Below the pieces are notes generated by a model. That model was not told where the DNA came from. It saw nothing but the letters and a program-made list of their open reading frames with translations, and ran no database searches. 64,000 nt of DNA from Torulaspora globosa. Lineage: Eukaryota > Ascomycota > Saccharomycetes > Saccharomycetales > Saccharomycetaceae. Location: contig NC_050728.1 in NCBI RefSeq assembly GCF_014133895.1, positions 62,001-126,000 of the forward strand, in the 5' to 3' direction. This document shows positions 46,961 through 56,298 of this stretch, in pieces; the stretch's first letter is position 1; each line of letters begins with the position of its first letter. The position numbers were made by a program, and so were the translations under genes.

Positions 46961-47539
46961 CTAAGAATAGATTTTGACGGGGTTTTCTTCGAAGGTCTTC
47001 TCTCCGGGTTCGGCAGCAGGAACACCAAACACCAATTGGGCGTGAACGTTCCAGGTTGCTGGGATTTCCTTGGGAAGAGCCGCCTTGACATAGCCGTTGT
47101 AGTGCTGCAAGTGTGCGCCCAGTCCCAATTCTCTGAGAGCAGTCCAGGTATGAATTTGAGCAGCACCGGAGGAGTGGTCTGCAAATTGAGGGAAAGCTGC
47201 TGCAAAAGCAGCAAACTTGGCCTGCAATTGTTCGGTCACGACGTCATCAGTGAAGAAGATGACTGAACCGTAAGCCTCGTCCCTGGCTGATTGAGGTCTT
47301 TTCTTGCCAGATTCGCCAGGAATGCTCTCGACTACGCGGTCCCAAACTTCTTTGTGGGCTTTACCGGTCAGGATGATTGCACGGTTCACCTGCGAGTTGA
47401 AACTTGTTGGAGTGTCTCTGATAATAGCTTGAACCACCGCCTGTACGTCGTTAATGTTGACACCTGAAGGTAATTCAGGTTTTAAAGCATAGACGGTACG
47501 ACGGGAAGCCACGGCTTTCAAGTAGTTTGCGGCAGTCAT
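46961..47539 (-). CDS. FRM2: Frm2/Hbn1-family nitroreductase
   Basis: 192 residues from ATG 47539 (MTAANYLKAVASRRTVYALK); S. cerevisiae Frm2 has 193. The SRRTVYAL start, PTSFNSQVNRAIILTGKAH and LGLGAHLQHYN are typical of the fungal FMN nitroreductase-like group. Frm2 and its paralogue Hbn1 are tied to fatty-acid signalling and oxidative stress. Position FUS1-FRM2-AGP1 is conserved. Convergent with FUS1, 34 bp between stops. Confidence 0.92.
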   Translation of the reverse strand: MTAANYLKAVASRRTVYALKPELPSGVNINDVQAVVQAIIRDTPTSFNSQVNRAIILTGKAHKEVWDRVVESIPGESGKKRPQSARDEAYGSVIFFTDDVVTEQLQAKFAAFAAAFPQFADHSSGAAQIHTWTALRELGLGAHLQHYNGYVKAALPKEIPATWNVHAQLVFGVPAAEPGEKTFEENPVKIYS

Positions 47540-48057
47540 AATTATCAAAACGAATTGGGATCTGGTGTATCTTGAGAGATTCTCACAGATTTTACAAGGA
47601 AAATATTATGAAAGAACTCGTCTTGGAAAACACGGTATGTAAGCGTCCTTTATAGATTCAAAACTGGGTGCTGCCTGGTCAAATTTGTCATCCTGGCTTT
47701 TCAGAATGCCGCCCACCAGATCTCAATACCATGCCGAAAATCTCAGCTATGCGATGTTCGCTTACACACCGCTTACTAAAACTGACACATCTAAGCGATG
47801 GAATGGTAAAAAAGCTTCGTGAAAAGGCTTATTTCGTAAGTAAAAATTCGTTAGTAAGAGAATGGCTATTTGGCTTTGGAAAATAACTAAGATAGAATAT
47901 TCTTATCGATTCATTAGGCAAATTTTCTGCTCTGACTTTTATTGAGAGCCGAAATATAATACTAATACACTTTTACATATCTGTGACCAGCAGCTGAATG
48001 ATTTAGAGTGATGAAATAATGGTGATTATATGATGCAAGTGGTATTAAGCTGTAGGT
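47540..48057. other. Intergenic region FRM2-AGP1, no gene seen
   Basis: 518 bp covering the FRM2 promoter and AGP1 3' flank. A 72-codon plus-strand frame (47668-47886) has no recognisable features and is taken as chance. AT-rich towards 47900-48050. Confidence 0.4.
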
Positions 48058-49992
48058 TCAACACCAGAAAGCAACAGCACGCTTCCAGAATGGTCCATTT
48101 CTTAGCTTTTCCTTCGTCTCTTCGTCCTCTTGTCTTAGTAGGTCCTCATCGAAAATTTGTCTATGCGAATCCACATCGATGTCCTTGGCTCTGATGAATA
48201 GTTTCCAATCCTTCTTCCAGATTGCATAGCCTATGTAGAATGCAATCAGGATTGGCATCGCAAGGTAGTTTTGGAAAAAGTTTTGCACATCCAATTTGTT
48301 AGTGCCGATCGGTGCAATTGCGACCCAGAACTGAGCAATTAGTGCAAGCATCAACATCATGAATGAATACCATGAACCCCAAACACCCGTTTGGGATCTG
48401 AAGCCAATTTCTCCGACGGATCTGCCCTGGACTGCCATCGCCCTTCTGAATCTGATGTGAGATAAGCAGATACTTGCCCAAGTGAAAATCTGGGACAGAC
48501 CGGAGATGGCAAGCAGCCAGGTAAAAACGTCTTCCTCCTTGGGGGAGGCTGCACAGAATGCAATGACACCAAACAGGGCTGATACTATCATGGCTCTTGC
48601 TGGTCTACCGCTTCTGTCAATATAATTGAAGAACTTTGGAGCGAGGCCTTGCTGTGATAGCGACAGCAAAATACGGGAGCTGGAATAGAAAGCTGAGTTA
48701 GCGACAGATAGAACAGATAGAAGAATAACTGCATTGATGAAGTGAGGAACAACTTTAATACCATGAGAAGCGACGGCAATAACGTATGGAGATGCTTTCA
48801 CCTTGCTACTACCAGAACCCATTAACTGCGGGGAGTTGTAAGGCACCAGGAAACCAACCATGGCAATTGAACCCAAGAAAATGCACATAATCCTGTAAAT
48901 AACCTTCTTTGCGGCGGATGGAATGGATCTTCTTGGATTAGATTGCTCGCTTGCAGTCAGAGCGATGAACTCACTACCACCAAAAGCGAAAGCGGCAGTG
49001 ACAAAGGTAGCAACGACACCCTTGAATCGATCAATGGCTTTGTCACCTCTGAACGCACCTGGGTCATGCCAGTACTTTGCTCCGATGTAACCGTCATTAC
49101 CGGCACCACCCGAAGCAATGATGATACCCAATATGAAGAAACCAATCATCATGAGCACCTTGCAACAGTTGAAGAAAAACTCAGCTTCAGCGTAACCACG
49201 AGCACCAAAAACGTTAATAACAATAATCAAGAAATAAAAGATGACAACGAAAACGTCAGAGTTCACCTTTGTTGTCCAGTATTGAATTGTCATGGACGCC
49301 GTGACCAATTCTAACGGACAGACAGTCAGCCATTGCAAACAGTAGACCCAGGCAACAGAGAACCCAAACGCGGGACTCACTAGCATGGAAGGATATGCGT
49401 TGAATCCACCAATCAAATTACTGTAAACGACAGCCATCTCACCGGCTGACTGGATAATACAGTAGATACAAGTACCCATGATGGCATAACCGACAAGCAG
49501 ACCGGCGGGACCGGCGTTGACTAACGCTCTACCGTTACCCACCAGCAGACCGGTACCCACACCTGTCCCTAGAGAGATCATCACCACATGACGAGGCTTG
49601 ATGCTTTTCTTCAAAGATTCTTTCTTCGCAGGCGCTAGTTCGCTGGCAGATTTAGAACCGCTCTTCGTGTATCCGTTCAACGTTGCTGGGGAAATACAGG
49701 TAGTCAGTTCATTTTCCAGATCCTCCTCGGCAGAGCTGCTGTGCTGCTGTCTACGGAACGAGTCCACAAAGTGCCGCAACGCACCTCTGGCTTCACCGGA
49801 GCCCCGACTCATATGTGCGTTTGCAATTTCATCGGCATCATTACTACCATTCTGAGCGTCCATCCCACTATCGAAATACTCAACTTCGTTGTCTAGTTCT
49901 TTATTCGTCACTGCCTGCTCCCCGGCCTTCTTCATATCCTCCATCTCATATGGAGGAATAATATTCGAATTGAACGATGATGAAGATGGCAT
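48058..49992 (-). CDS. AGP1: Amino-acid permease Agp1/Gnp1
   Basis: 644 residues from ATG 49992 (MPSSSSFNSN; an upstream GTG gives five more codons). A long hydrophilic N-terminus (about 1-140) carries lysines suited to ubiquitin-driven endocytosis. Twelve membrane spans of the AAT/YAT family follow, with SLGTGVGTGLLVGNGRAL at the first span and FAFGGSEFIALTASEQSNPR in the middle. It ends with the family's FWKRAVAFWC. S. cerevisiae has AGP1 (YCL025C) and GNP1 (YDR508C) from this ancestor: broad amino-acid and glutamine uptake at the plasma membrane. Its promoter, shared with SMT3, holds two strong inverted repeats. Confidence 0.94.
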   Translation of the reverse strand: MPSSSSFNSNIIPPYEMEDMKKAGEQAVTNKELDNEVEYFDSGMDAQNGSNDADEIANAHMSRGSGEARGALRHFVDSFRRQQHSSSAEEDLENELTTCISPATLNGYTKSGSKSASELAPAKKESLKKSIKPRHVVMISLGTGVGTGLLVGNGRALVNAGPAGLLVGYAIMGTCIYCIIQSAGEMAVVYSNLIGGFNAYPSMLVSPAFGFSVAWVYCLQWLTVCPLELVTASMTIQYWTTKVNSDVFVVIFYFLIIVINVFGARGYAEAEFFFNCCKVLMMIGFFILGIIIASGGAGNDGYIGAKYWHDPGAFRGDKAIDRFKGVVATFVTAAFAFGGSEFIALTASEQSNPRRSIPSAAKKVIYRIMCIFLGSIAMVGFLVPYNSPQLMGSGSSKVKASPYVIAVASHGIKVVPHFINAVILLSVLSVANSAFYSSSRILLSLSQQGLAPKFFNYIDRSGRPARAMIVSALFGVIAFCAASPKEEDVFTWLLAISGLSQIFTWASICLSHIRFRRAMAVQGRSVGEIGFRSQTGVWGSWYSFMMLMLALIAQFWVAIAPIGTNKLDVQNFFQNYLAMPILIAFYIGYAIWKKDWKLFIRAKDIDVDSHRQIFDEDLLRQEDEETKEKLRNGPFWKRAVAFWC

Positions 49993-50327
49993 CGTGATCG
50001 GAGCCACTGATTTATATTCTCACTTCTTGACTAGAGAGAAATCGTACTCTACTCACAAGTCTCCTAAGAAACAAGCTACCACCGAAATTTCATTGCTTTG
50101 ATAATTATGAATATATATAGTCATCCTTCCACATACCCAGACGAAAGTTTCTCTAAAGCCGTAAAGAAACTTCCCCGTAGTGATTACTGATTACTGATTG
50201 CTTAATCAAAAATTTTCTTTTCTATCCCGCATCCATCCCTCGCAGACGATCTGATCTTGGCATATGTGACTAAACCAATGAATTTCCTCCATCCTCGTCT
50301 GATGGAACGGCATAAAGACCATACCAG

Positions 50328-50365
50328 TTATCGAGAGGCAAAAAACCGTATTGCCGTCTCGATAA
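50328..50365. repeat. Inverted repeat 1 in the AGP1/SMT3 intergenic region
   Basis: TTATCGAGAGGCAA (50328-50341) pairs with TTGCCGTCTCGATAA (50351-50365), 14 bp of pairing with one bulged base and a 9-nt loop. About 335 bp upstream of the AGP1 ATG. Confidence 0.7.
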
Positions 50366-50483
50366 TACTTCTCTCTACGGCTGATTTCTCTGTCGCCTGT
50401 CGCGCCGAAGTTCCATGCGGCGAAAAAGCTTCGATAAAGGAAATCTTAGAGGAAAAAGAAATTCTAATGCCTTTCGAGATTTC

Positions 50484-50511
50484 ACTTCGGATAAACTAGT
50501 TTATCCGAAGT
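50484..50511. repeat. Perfect 28-bp palindrome upstream of SMT3 and AGP1
   Basis: The half acttcggataaact (50484-50497) is followed with no spacer by its exact reverse complement (50498-50511). It contains CGG and CCG triplets facing inward, 14 bp apart, the layout of a Zn2Cys6 dimer site. Each half also contains CGGATAA, a fit to the Rgt1 consensus CGGANNA. An A7 run follows. About 200 bp before SMT3. Confidence 0.75.
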
Positions 50512-50529
50512 TGAAAAAAAGTGGGTAGG

Positions 50530-50571
50530 TTACCCGGCCCTCAGCATTCCGATATTATTTGTGTCGGGTAA
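50530..50571. promoter_or_regulatory. Two Reb1-type sites upstream of SMT3
   Basis: TTACCCG at 50530-50536 and its reverse complement CGGGTAA at 50565-50571, about 140-175 bp before the SMT3 ATG. Reb1 is a general regulatory factor that keeps promoters free of nucleosomes; paired sites suit a constitutive gene. Confidence 0.6.
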
Positions 50572-50708
50572 CAGCACTCTTTTTTTTCCTCACTTCCGTC
50601 CCCTGGAACGTACCAGTTGAAGGTTCATTCTGGTTCTTAGATGCGGCTTACTGGCAGAGACTGGTTTGGCTGCGAAAAGGGTCAGCGTCTCAAGCTGCAA
50701 CTGATACC

Positions 50709-51002
50709 ATGTCTGAGAGTCCACCAGAAGCAAAACCAGAGGCCAAGTCAGAAGTTAAGCCGGAAACACATATCAACTTGAAAGTCACCGACGGTTCGTC
50801 CGAGATTTTTTTCAAGATTAAAAGAACGACGCCTCTGAGGAGGTTGATGGATGCGTTTGCCAAGAGGCAAGGCCGCGAGATGGATTCTCTGAGATTCTTG
50901 TACGACGGTGTGCGGATCCAGCCAGATCAGACCCCGGACGATCTGGATATGGAGGATAACGATATCATAGAGGCCCACAGGGAGCAAATCGGAGGTTGTT
51001 AG
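50709..51002 (+). CDS. SMT3: SUMO, Smt3
   Basis: 97 residues from ATG 50709 ([20 protein letters not shown]); the frame is open further upstream from a TTG-like codon region but this ATG matches the known Smt3 start. The flexible acidic/Lys N-terminus is followed by the ubiquitin fold ([38 protein letters not shown]) and the EQIGG end. After the di-glycine only one residue, Cys, precedes the stop, against ATY in S. cerevisiae; Ulp1 would need to remove just that. Smt3 is attached to lysines of many nuclear and septin proteins. YDR510W lies beside GNP1 and GIN4 in S. cerevisiae as well. Confidence 0.97.
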   Translation: MSESPPEAKPEAKSEVKPETHINLKVTDGSSEIFFKIKRTTPLRRLMDAFAKRQGREMDSLRFLYDGVRIQPDQTPDDLDMEDNDIIEAHREQIGGC

Positions 51003-51041
51003 TCACAGTATATGGTCCTTTGTAGTGTTCTGTTAGGTTGT

Positions 51042-51145
51042 CACGTGCATGTCACGTGGTTATCTTTCTATCTTTTTCGTTCTTTTTAAATTTGGCGCTT
51101 TTGCCGCTTCTGGCGTCTGGACGCGTAAGCTTCAGCTTGACGCGT
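51042..51145. promoter_or_regulatory. Paired E-boxes and paired MluI cell-cycle boxes upstream of GIN4
   Basis: CACGTG at 51042-51047 and 51053-51058 are Cbf1/Pho4-type sites. ACGCGT at 51121-51126 and 51140-51145 are perfect MCBs, bound by MBF (Mbp1-Swi6) for G1/S expression, 100-125 bp before the GIN4 start. GIN4, a septin-organising bud-neck kinase, is a sensible G1/S target. Confidence 0.65.
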
Positions 51146-51245
51146 CTGGCATTCTTAAAGGTGAAAAGTTTTGGTGTCGAGCATATATAAACATAAATGG
51201 ACCGTGTGGTGAGCGAGTAGGCGTGTGAAGACCAAACGAAGGGCA

Positions 51246-54200
51246 ATGAGGATGAGTAATAGGAGTGTGGCGACTATCAAAGGCAACAAGATAGGTCCTT
51301 GGAAGTTGGGGGAGACGCTTGGGCTCGGTAGCACGGGCAAAGTGCAGCTGGCCCATAACGAAGCCACAAACCAACAGGCTGCTATCAAGGTAATATCAAA
51401 GGCAATTTTTAACACAAAGGTTAGCTCCAAGGAGAGTGCGCTTGCTGCAGCGACGCCTGATTCTTTGCCCTACGGCATCGAAAGGGAGATCATCATAATG
51501 AAATTGCTGAATCATCCCAACGTATTGAGACTTTACGACGTTTGGGAGACAAATTCCAATCTATATATGGTGCTTGAATATGCCGAGAAAGGTGAGCTTT
51601 TCAATTTACTTGTCGAGCGTGGGCCGCTACCTGAAAACGAGGCTATCAGATTCTTCAGGCAGATCGTCATCGGTATCTCGTATTGCCATGCGCTGGGGAT
51701 TGTACATCGTGACTTGAAGCCCGAGAACCTACTACTAGATCACAAATTCAACATCAAGATAGCGGATTTTGGTATGGCCGCTTTGGAGACGGAGGACAAG
51801 CTATTAGAGACGTCGTGCGGATCTCCGCATTATGCGGCTCCGGAAATCGTGTCTGGTATACCGTATCATGGTTTTGCCAGTGATGTGTGGTCTTGTGGTG
51901 TCATTCTGTTCGCTCTCTTAACCGGTAGGCTTCCTTTCGATGACGAAGATGGTAATATCAGAAACTTGCTTCTACAGGTCCAGAGTGGTAAATTTCAGAT
52001 GCCCGATGATGACGAGATCTCCAAAGATGCTCAGGATCTGATAGCAAGAATCCTGACAGTGGATCCGGAGAAGAGAATTAAAGCAAGAGATATCCTCAAG
52101 CACCCGCTCCTGCAGAAGTACCCAAGCATCAATGACTCAAAAAGCATTAGGAATCTACCTCGTGAAGATACGTATCTACATCCGCTTGCGGAGGGAGATT
52201 CGGCCCCAATAGACGAAACTATTTTACAAAACTTGGTTGTTCTGTGGCATGGTCGTAGTGAAGCTGATATCACTACAAAACTGAGGGAGCCAGGTGCTAA
52301 CGCTGAGAAGACTTTATACGCATTGCTAGATCGGTTCCGGAGCGATTCCGAGAGGGATAGTTTGAAACAAACCCAAGTGAGGAAGAGGCAATCTCAAACT
52401 TCGGCGGCTACTCAAGCGACAAACAGAAAAGCCGCCCCTAAGCTTCAAGCGAATAATTCACCAAAGAAAAGAAACCGCAACTCTGTGATAAGCGTATCTT
52501 CATCGCATAAAAGGCCAGTCTCATTCAATAGATTATCGAACGTTGCCAGCTCGAACAGCGTTCCTTCCAGCAATTCTAATACACCCTCCAAGAGGCTATC
52601 AATGAATCTCTCCTCCAATAAAAGGTTATCTGCAGTTTATACCAATAATAGCTCTCCTACTCCGGCATCCCGCCATAAGAGAGTCTCAGTGATTGATTTG
52701 GAGAAAAGCGGTGATACTCCTCCCGTTCCGATAGAGATGCTGAAGGATTATAGCACAAACACAAAAAATAAAAGGCTGTCGAGAAACAGTATGAGACTAT
52801 CTTTTAAGCCAACCAACAAACGTGGCTCGATTACGACCAAATTGATTTCCACCTACGCTAAGCTCTCGGAGGATGACGACTGGGAGTATATTGAACAGGA
52901 AACCAAGAGAACGAGCTCGGACTTCGCAACGCTATGTGATCAAATCTTCGAGCATGAGAAGTTCGAGCAGATTAGAAGAGAGAAGGAAGAATTGGAAAGA
53001 AAGGTCAGGGAGGCAAAGGAACGTGAAGAGAGGGAGCGAAAGGAGCGAGAAGAGGAGGAGAAGAGGAAAATTAAAGAGAAGCAAGAGATGGAGATGAGGC
53101 AACTCGAAATTCAGCAACAGATGGAGAAAGAAGTCGAAGCCTTGAAGAAGGAATTGCAAAATGAAACATTCAAAGACGAACACCTTGAAAGTAATAATGA
53201 CGATGGAATTGCTAATGGTAGATCGGTCTCTGCTCCAGTTGACAAAAAAATAGAAGACGCCTTTGCTGATATACAGACCAATATCGACGACTTGCTTCGT
53301 CAACGAACTCTTTCCTTACAGACAAGACCAGTTTCCAGACTTGATCCTGGCGTCTTTTATTCTGATTCCGCCAAAGGAAGTTACGGTAACACTTCTGCAG
53401 ATGAACAAAGGCTCAACAGTGATAGGATCATATTGGAAACAATAAGAAGATCTAAGTTTTTGGGTTCTTCCTTTGACATTAAAGAGGAGTTGGAGTTAGC
53501 GAAGAAGGAAGAAGGCAAAACCCACAAGCACTTGGCTGATGCATCTGAAAGGGTTATCTCTATGACTAATGAAAAATATGAAACTCAAGTTTTGCCTAAG
53601 AATACTACTGCCACGGTCATTTTAGATGATCTTGATTACGAATCGCAGCCTAGAAAGATTTCAGATATTAAGGTTCCACAGTTCACGCGGAAATCCCGTC
53701 ATTTCAGTGATTCCAACAAAAGGCTTTCCGTCTTGTCGCTATACTCCACTAAGCAATCGTACAACAACCTTGCAAATATTCTGAATGATGACAAATCGAA
53801 TTCTAAGGGAACCCATGATTCACCAGCTGATAATAGCGGCCAAGAACCGGAATTCCTATTCGAGACAGCGCAAGAAGAGGGAGAGTACACTGGAGATAGT
53901 TCTAACGACGGGCGGTTATACGAGGTCCCTGAGGAATCTGTTGTTACGAAAGATAGGTTAAAGCTGAATTTTGCAGATAGATTTAAGAGCTCCGAGCCCG
54001 AAAGCAAGCGAGCCAAGGATGGGAATATTAAACTGCCGTCACTTCCGCCATTAAATTCAACGGAAGCCAGTGGGTTAGGAATTTATAAGTCATCGAGCGA
54101 ATCTATTGAGGAACCTGCCAAGTCAGCGCCGTCAAATCAACAAGAAGTATTGGAGCCTAAAAAGGAATTGAAACCTGTTGCTTCAAACAAAGAGAAAAAA

Positions 54201-54674
54201 GATTCTTTGAATAATATCATGCCAAAACTGCGGCCAGAAGAAGCAAAGACAGCCGATCAGTCACAAAGAAAGCCGCTTACCGAAGTGCCTGAGAAGAAGA
54301 GAAACACTTCCTTCTTCCGGAAATTCTCGAAATCATCTAATAATGAGAAGAAAGATACTGGCTACGACGCTGAGCTGTATGCAAGCGTCTCCTCCAAGCA
54401 ACTATTTAATGGTCTGCGAAACTTAATGCAAGGATGGACCAAATACGGTCTAAAGGATGTTAAGGCGGTGCCTGAGAAATTAACGCTAACAGGAAAGCTT
54501 TCAAGCGACAATATTTTGTCCCTAAGGTCTACGCTGTTTGAGATGGTTGTGTGGTCAAGAGGTAATGCCAGCGTTGTTGGCTTCAAAAAGAAGAGTGGGT
54601 CTACGAAAACATTGAAGAGACTGGTCAATGAAATTGAGAAGGTTCTGGTCAAGGAGGGAGTTTTGACAAAATAG
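51246..54674 (+). CDS. GIN4: Bud-neck kinase Gin4/Kcc4
   Basis: 1142 residues from ATG 51246 (a second ATG follows two codons later; upstream only GTG). The Nim1/Snf1-like kinase domain spans about 15-290: LGLGSTGKV, AAIKVI (Lys48), VHRDLKPEN, IADFGMAALE and the SCGSPHYAAPE activation loop. A long Ser/Asn/Lys-rich middle holds a charged coiled coil at about 570-650 (blocks of Glu/Arg/Lys). The C-terminal 100 residues (about 1040-1142; LFNGLRNLMQGWTKYGLKDV) resemble a lipid-binding KA1 domain. It organises septins and helps relieve Swe1 control of mitosis. S. cerevisiae has GIN4 (YDR507C, 1142 residues) and KCC4 (YCL024W). Confidence 0.95.
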   Translation: MRMSNRSVATIKGNKIGPWKLGETLGLGSTGKVQLAHNEATNQQAAIKVISKAIFNTKVSSKESALAAATPDSLPYGIEREIIIMKLLNHPNVLRLYDVWETNSNLYMVLEYAEKGELFNLLVERGPLPENEAIRFFRQIVIGISYCHALGIVHRDLKPENLLLDHKFNIKIADFGMAALETEDKLLETSCGSPHYAAPEIVSGIPYHGFASDVWSCGVILFALLTGRLPFDDEDGNIRNLLLQVQSGKFQMPDDDEISKDAQDLIARILTVDPEKRIKARDILKHPLLQKYPSINDSKSIRNLPREDTYLHPLAEGDSAPIDETILQNLVVLWHGRSEADITTKLREPGANAEKTLYALLDRFRSDSERDSLKQTQVRKRQSQTSAATQATNRKAAPKLQANNSPKKRNRNSVISVSSSHKRPVSFNRLSNVASSNSVPSSNSNTPSKRLSMNLSSNKRLSAVYTNNSSPTPASRHKRVSVIDLEKSGDTPPVPIEMLKDYSTNTKNKRLSRNSMRLSFKPTNKRGSITTKLISTYAKLSEDDDWEYIEQETKRTSSDFATLCDQIFEHEKFEQIRREKEELERKVREAKEREERERKEREEEEKRKIKEKQEMEMRQLEIQQQMEKEVEALKKELQNETFKDEHLESNNDDGIANGRSVSAPVDKKIEDAFADIQTNIDDLLRQRTLSLQTRPVSRLDPGVFYSDSAKGSYGNTSADEQRLNSDRIILETIRRSKFLGSSFDIKEELELAKKEEGKTHKHLADASERVISMTNEKYETQVLPKNTTATVILDDLDYESQPRKISDIKVPQFTRKSRHFSDSNKRLSVLSLYSTKQSYNNLANILNDDKSNSKGTHDSPADNSGQEPEFLFETAQEEGEYTGDSSNDGRLYEVPEESVVTKDRLKLNFADRFKSSEPESKRAKDGNIKLPSLPPLNSTEASGLGIYKSSSESIEEPAKSAPSNQQEVLEPKKELKPVASNKEKKDSLNNIMPKLRPEEAKTADQSQRKPLTEVPEKKRNTSFFRKFSKSSNNEKKDTGYDAELYASVSSKQLFNGLRNLMQGWTKYGLKDVKAVPEKLTLTGKLSSDNILSLRSTLFEMVVWSRGNASVVGFKKKSGSTKTLKRLVNEIEKVLVKEGVLTK

Positions 54675-55217
54675 GCTGCATAAACCGCTGAAATACTCTA
54701 ATTGCATTTGTTGTCTTTTATAAACTAGAAGTGAATTTTAATCAGTATCACGCTGTAATATAAACCAACTGCCCTGTGAATCAGCAACATGTTCTACCAC
54801 TGAAGTTGTTGGATTTGCCCCCAGTTTGTATAATGTTAGTTTTATGTTTTGCTATTATAAGCTTCATTTAATGGCTGCCAATGAGAAGGCAATTTAAACA
54901 GGAAGTAGCATAAGTTTATGAAGTCCGAGATAGACGATAATTCAAGAGAAGCTGATACTATTTCAATGTTATTATTACATCCGCAGCTTTGTTCCTTCTC
55001 TTGACTTTAACTGAGCAGCAAATTCATCTTGGCTTCGACTTCAAAGTCATTGATAGAGTTGGAGCCATAAACGAGAAACTCTAAAAGGATCCGGAGGATT
55101 CACTGCGATCAATTCTGCTCTGGTGGCGTGGCTTTACATTACCGATAAGTAATGAACTAATTTGTCATTACTTCAACAAATTATATGGCTTGTAGCAGAT
55201 CAAGATGAACATACCTC
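54675..55217. other. AT-rich intergenic region after GIN4
   Basis: About 540 bp with no gene seen. It leads into an LTR-like sequence. A tgtcattac word at 55162 recurs at the presumed LTR end (55427), which could mean a second, decayed LTR edge. Confidence 0.35.
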
Positions 55218-55435
55218 TGTTGAAGTACGGACGCCTAAGAGGACGCCAGATGTGGCCAGGCTCGAGGCTGAGCAATACCCTGGAATCCTCTAGCCCACCA
55301 GACCAACATCGTCGGAATTGGTATAAAAGGTCCCGAGTGACACAGTTAAGTGGTTGAATAACTACTCTAAAGAACCAGGATTAATTGAGCTAAAAGCAAG
55401 AGCCTAGTCACTTAACACCAGAACGTGTCATTACA
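55218..55435 (+). mobile_element. LTR-like sequence of a Ty-type retrotransposon remnant
   Basis: About 218 bp beginning TGTTGAAGTAC and ending GTCATTACA, so it has the TG...CA ends expected of a yeast LTR. A TATA box (ggtataaaagg, 55319-55329) lies inside. Two bases after the 3' end is a tRNA-iMet primer-binding site. The element lies about 0.9 kb upstream of a tRNA gene, the usual landing zone of Ty1-copia and Ty3-gypsy elements. The 5' edge is a best guess. No gag-pol of useful length follows on this strand. Confidence 0.5.
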
Positions 55436-55437
55436 CT

Positions 55438-55447
55438 TGGTAGCGCC
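55438..55447 (+). other. Retrotransposon primer-binding site (initiator tRNA-Met)
   Basis: TGGTAGCGCC is the exact complement of the last ten bases of yeast initiator tRNA-Met including CCA, the primer used by Ty1 and Ty3. It lies 2 bp after the presumed LTR end, as in Ty3. A 10-mer like this is expected about 0.1 times in 64 kb on both strands. From ATG 55454 a short frame opens but stops within about 35 codons. Confidence 0.6.
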
Positions 55448-55687
55448 GCTCGAATGACACCTATGCCCTCGTCACCAGTAAAGCACGCAGTGTTTCAGCC
55501 AACTGACGTCGAAGCCACCGCAGTTCTTACACTTTGTGTTACCTTGACGACAGTCGGGTGATCTACCGCAAAAGCTACCGCAGTTACTTATCATTGGTGT
55601 TGGAGGCAGTTCCCGGCGGTATATGTCGGCCTCGCCCTGACTGGGGACTGGCGACAGAGTGCTGGCAGGACATGAACTATCTACAGA

Positions 55688-55978
55688 CTAGGTCGCTGTA
55701 ATAATAGCCGAGCCTTTCATGTTATCAATATCCCCATACATGTCTGCCTTAGCAGCTTCCCACCATTCGTGTGCTTGACCGGTGAGCTGTACTGTGAAGC
55801 TACAATGAAGTGTCTTATTGACCCAATGTGCATCAACTGGGAGCAGATTAGTGTCTAGTGCCGGCTCCGGGCAGTTGAGAAAGGTATCGTCAGGTAGTGC
55901 GTCTGCCCACTCATGAAACTCATCTGAGTTGATAGCCGTTATATTCACTGCCAAAGCAGCTGCAGTAAATATCGCCAT
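55688..55978 (-). CDS. Small ORF of unknown function, possibly secreted
   Basis: 96 residues from ATG 55978. The start MAIFTAAALAVNITAINS is weakly signal-peptide-like. It has two NxT sites (NIT, NKT), two cysteines and two Trp-containing segments (EFHEWADALPDD, QLTGQAHEWWEAAKADM). I do not recognise it. It lies antisense to the LTR remnant, between it and a tRNA gene. It may be a decayed gag-like piece, an orphan secreted protein or chance. Confidence 0.3.
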   Translation of the reverse strand: MAIFTAAALAVNITAINSDEFHEWADALPDDTFLNCPEPALDTNLLPVDAHWVNKTLHCSFTVQLTGQAHEWWEAAKADMYGDIDNMKGSAIITAT

Positions 55979-56298
55979 CAAAAATACTTAAAGAGTGTTC
56001 ATCGTCTCTAGTATTTTTCGCAATGCCAGATGTTGTAATACAGGACAGCATAATCGAAAGGTTACTATTACAATTCAAATAAATCCAATGTTGGAATTGA
56101 ACCGTATGAATAGGAGGCCAGCTAAGTTAGATCCAAGTTGTGCTTCGCTCGATATTTAGCTCAGGGCTAGAAAATAGGTAGGTAATAATAGATTCGTTCA
56201 TTGTCTTGATAACTTACCTTCAGGTTACTTCAAGATATTCTGATGGAATGACTATGTTATCATCGGCTTATTTTCAGAAAAAAGACACCAAACTATAT

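Noticed and set aside
47668..47886. 72-codon frame between FRM2 and AGP1
   Set aside because: No domain, no conserved neighbour role, composition as expected by chance.
50257..50499. 80-codon frame upstream of SMT3
   Set aside because: Runs through both inverted repeats of the AGP1/SMT3 promoter region; no recognisable protein.
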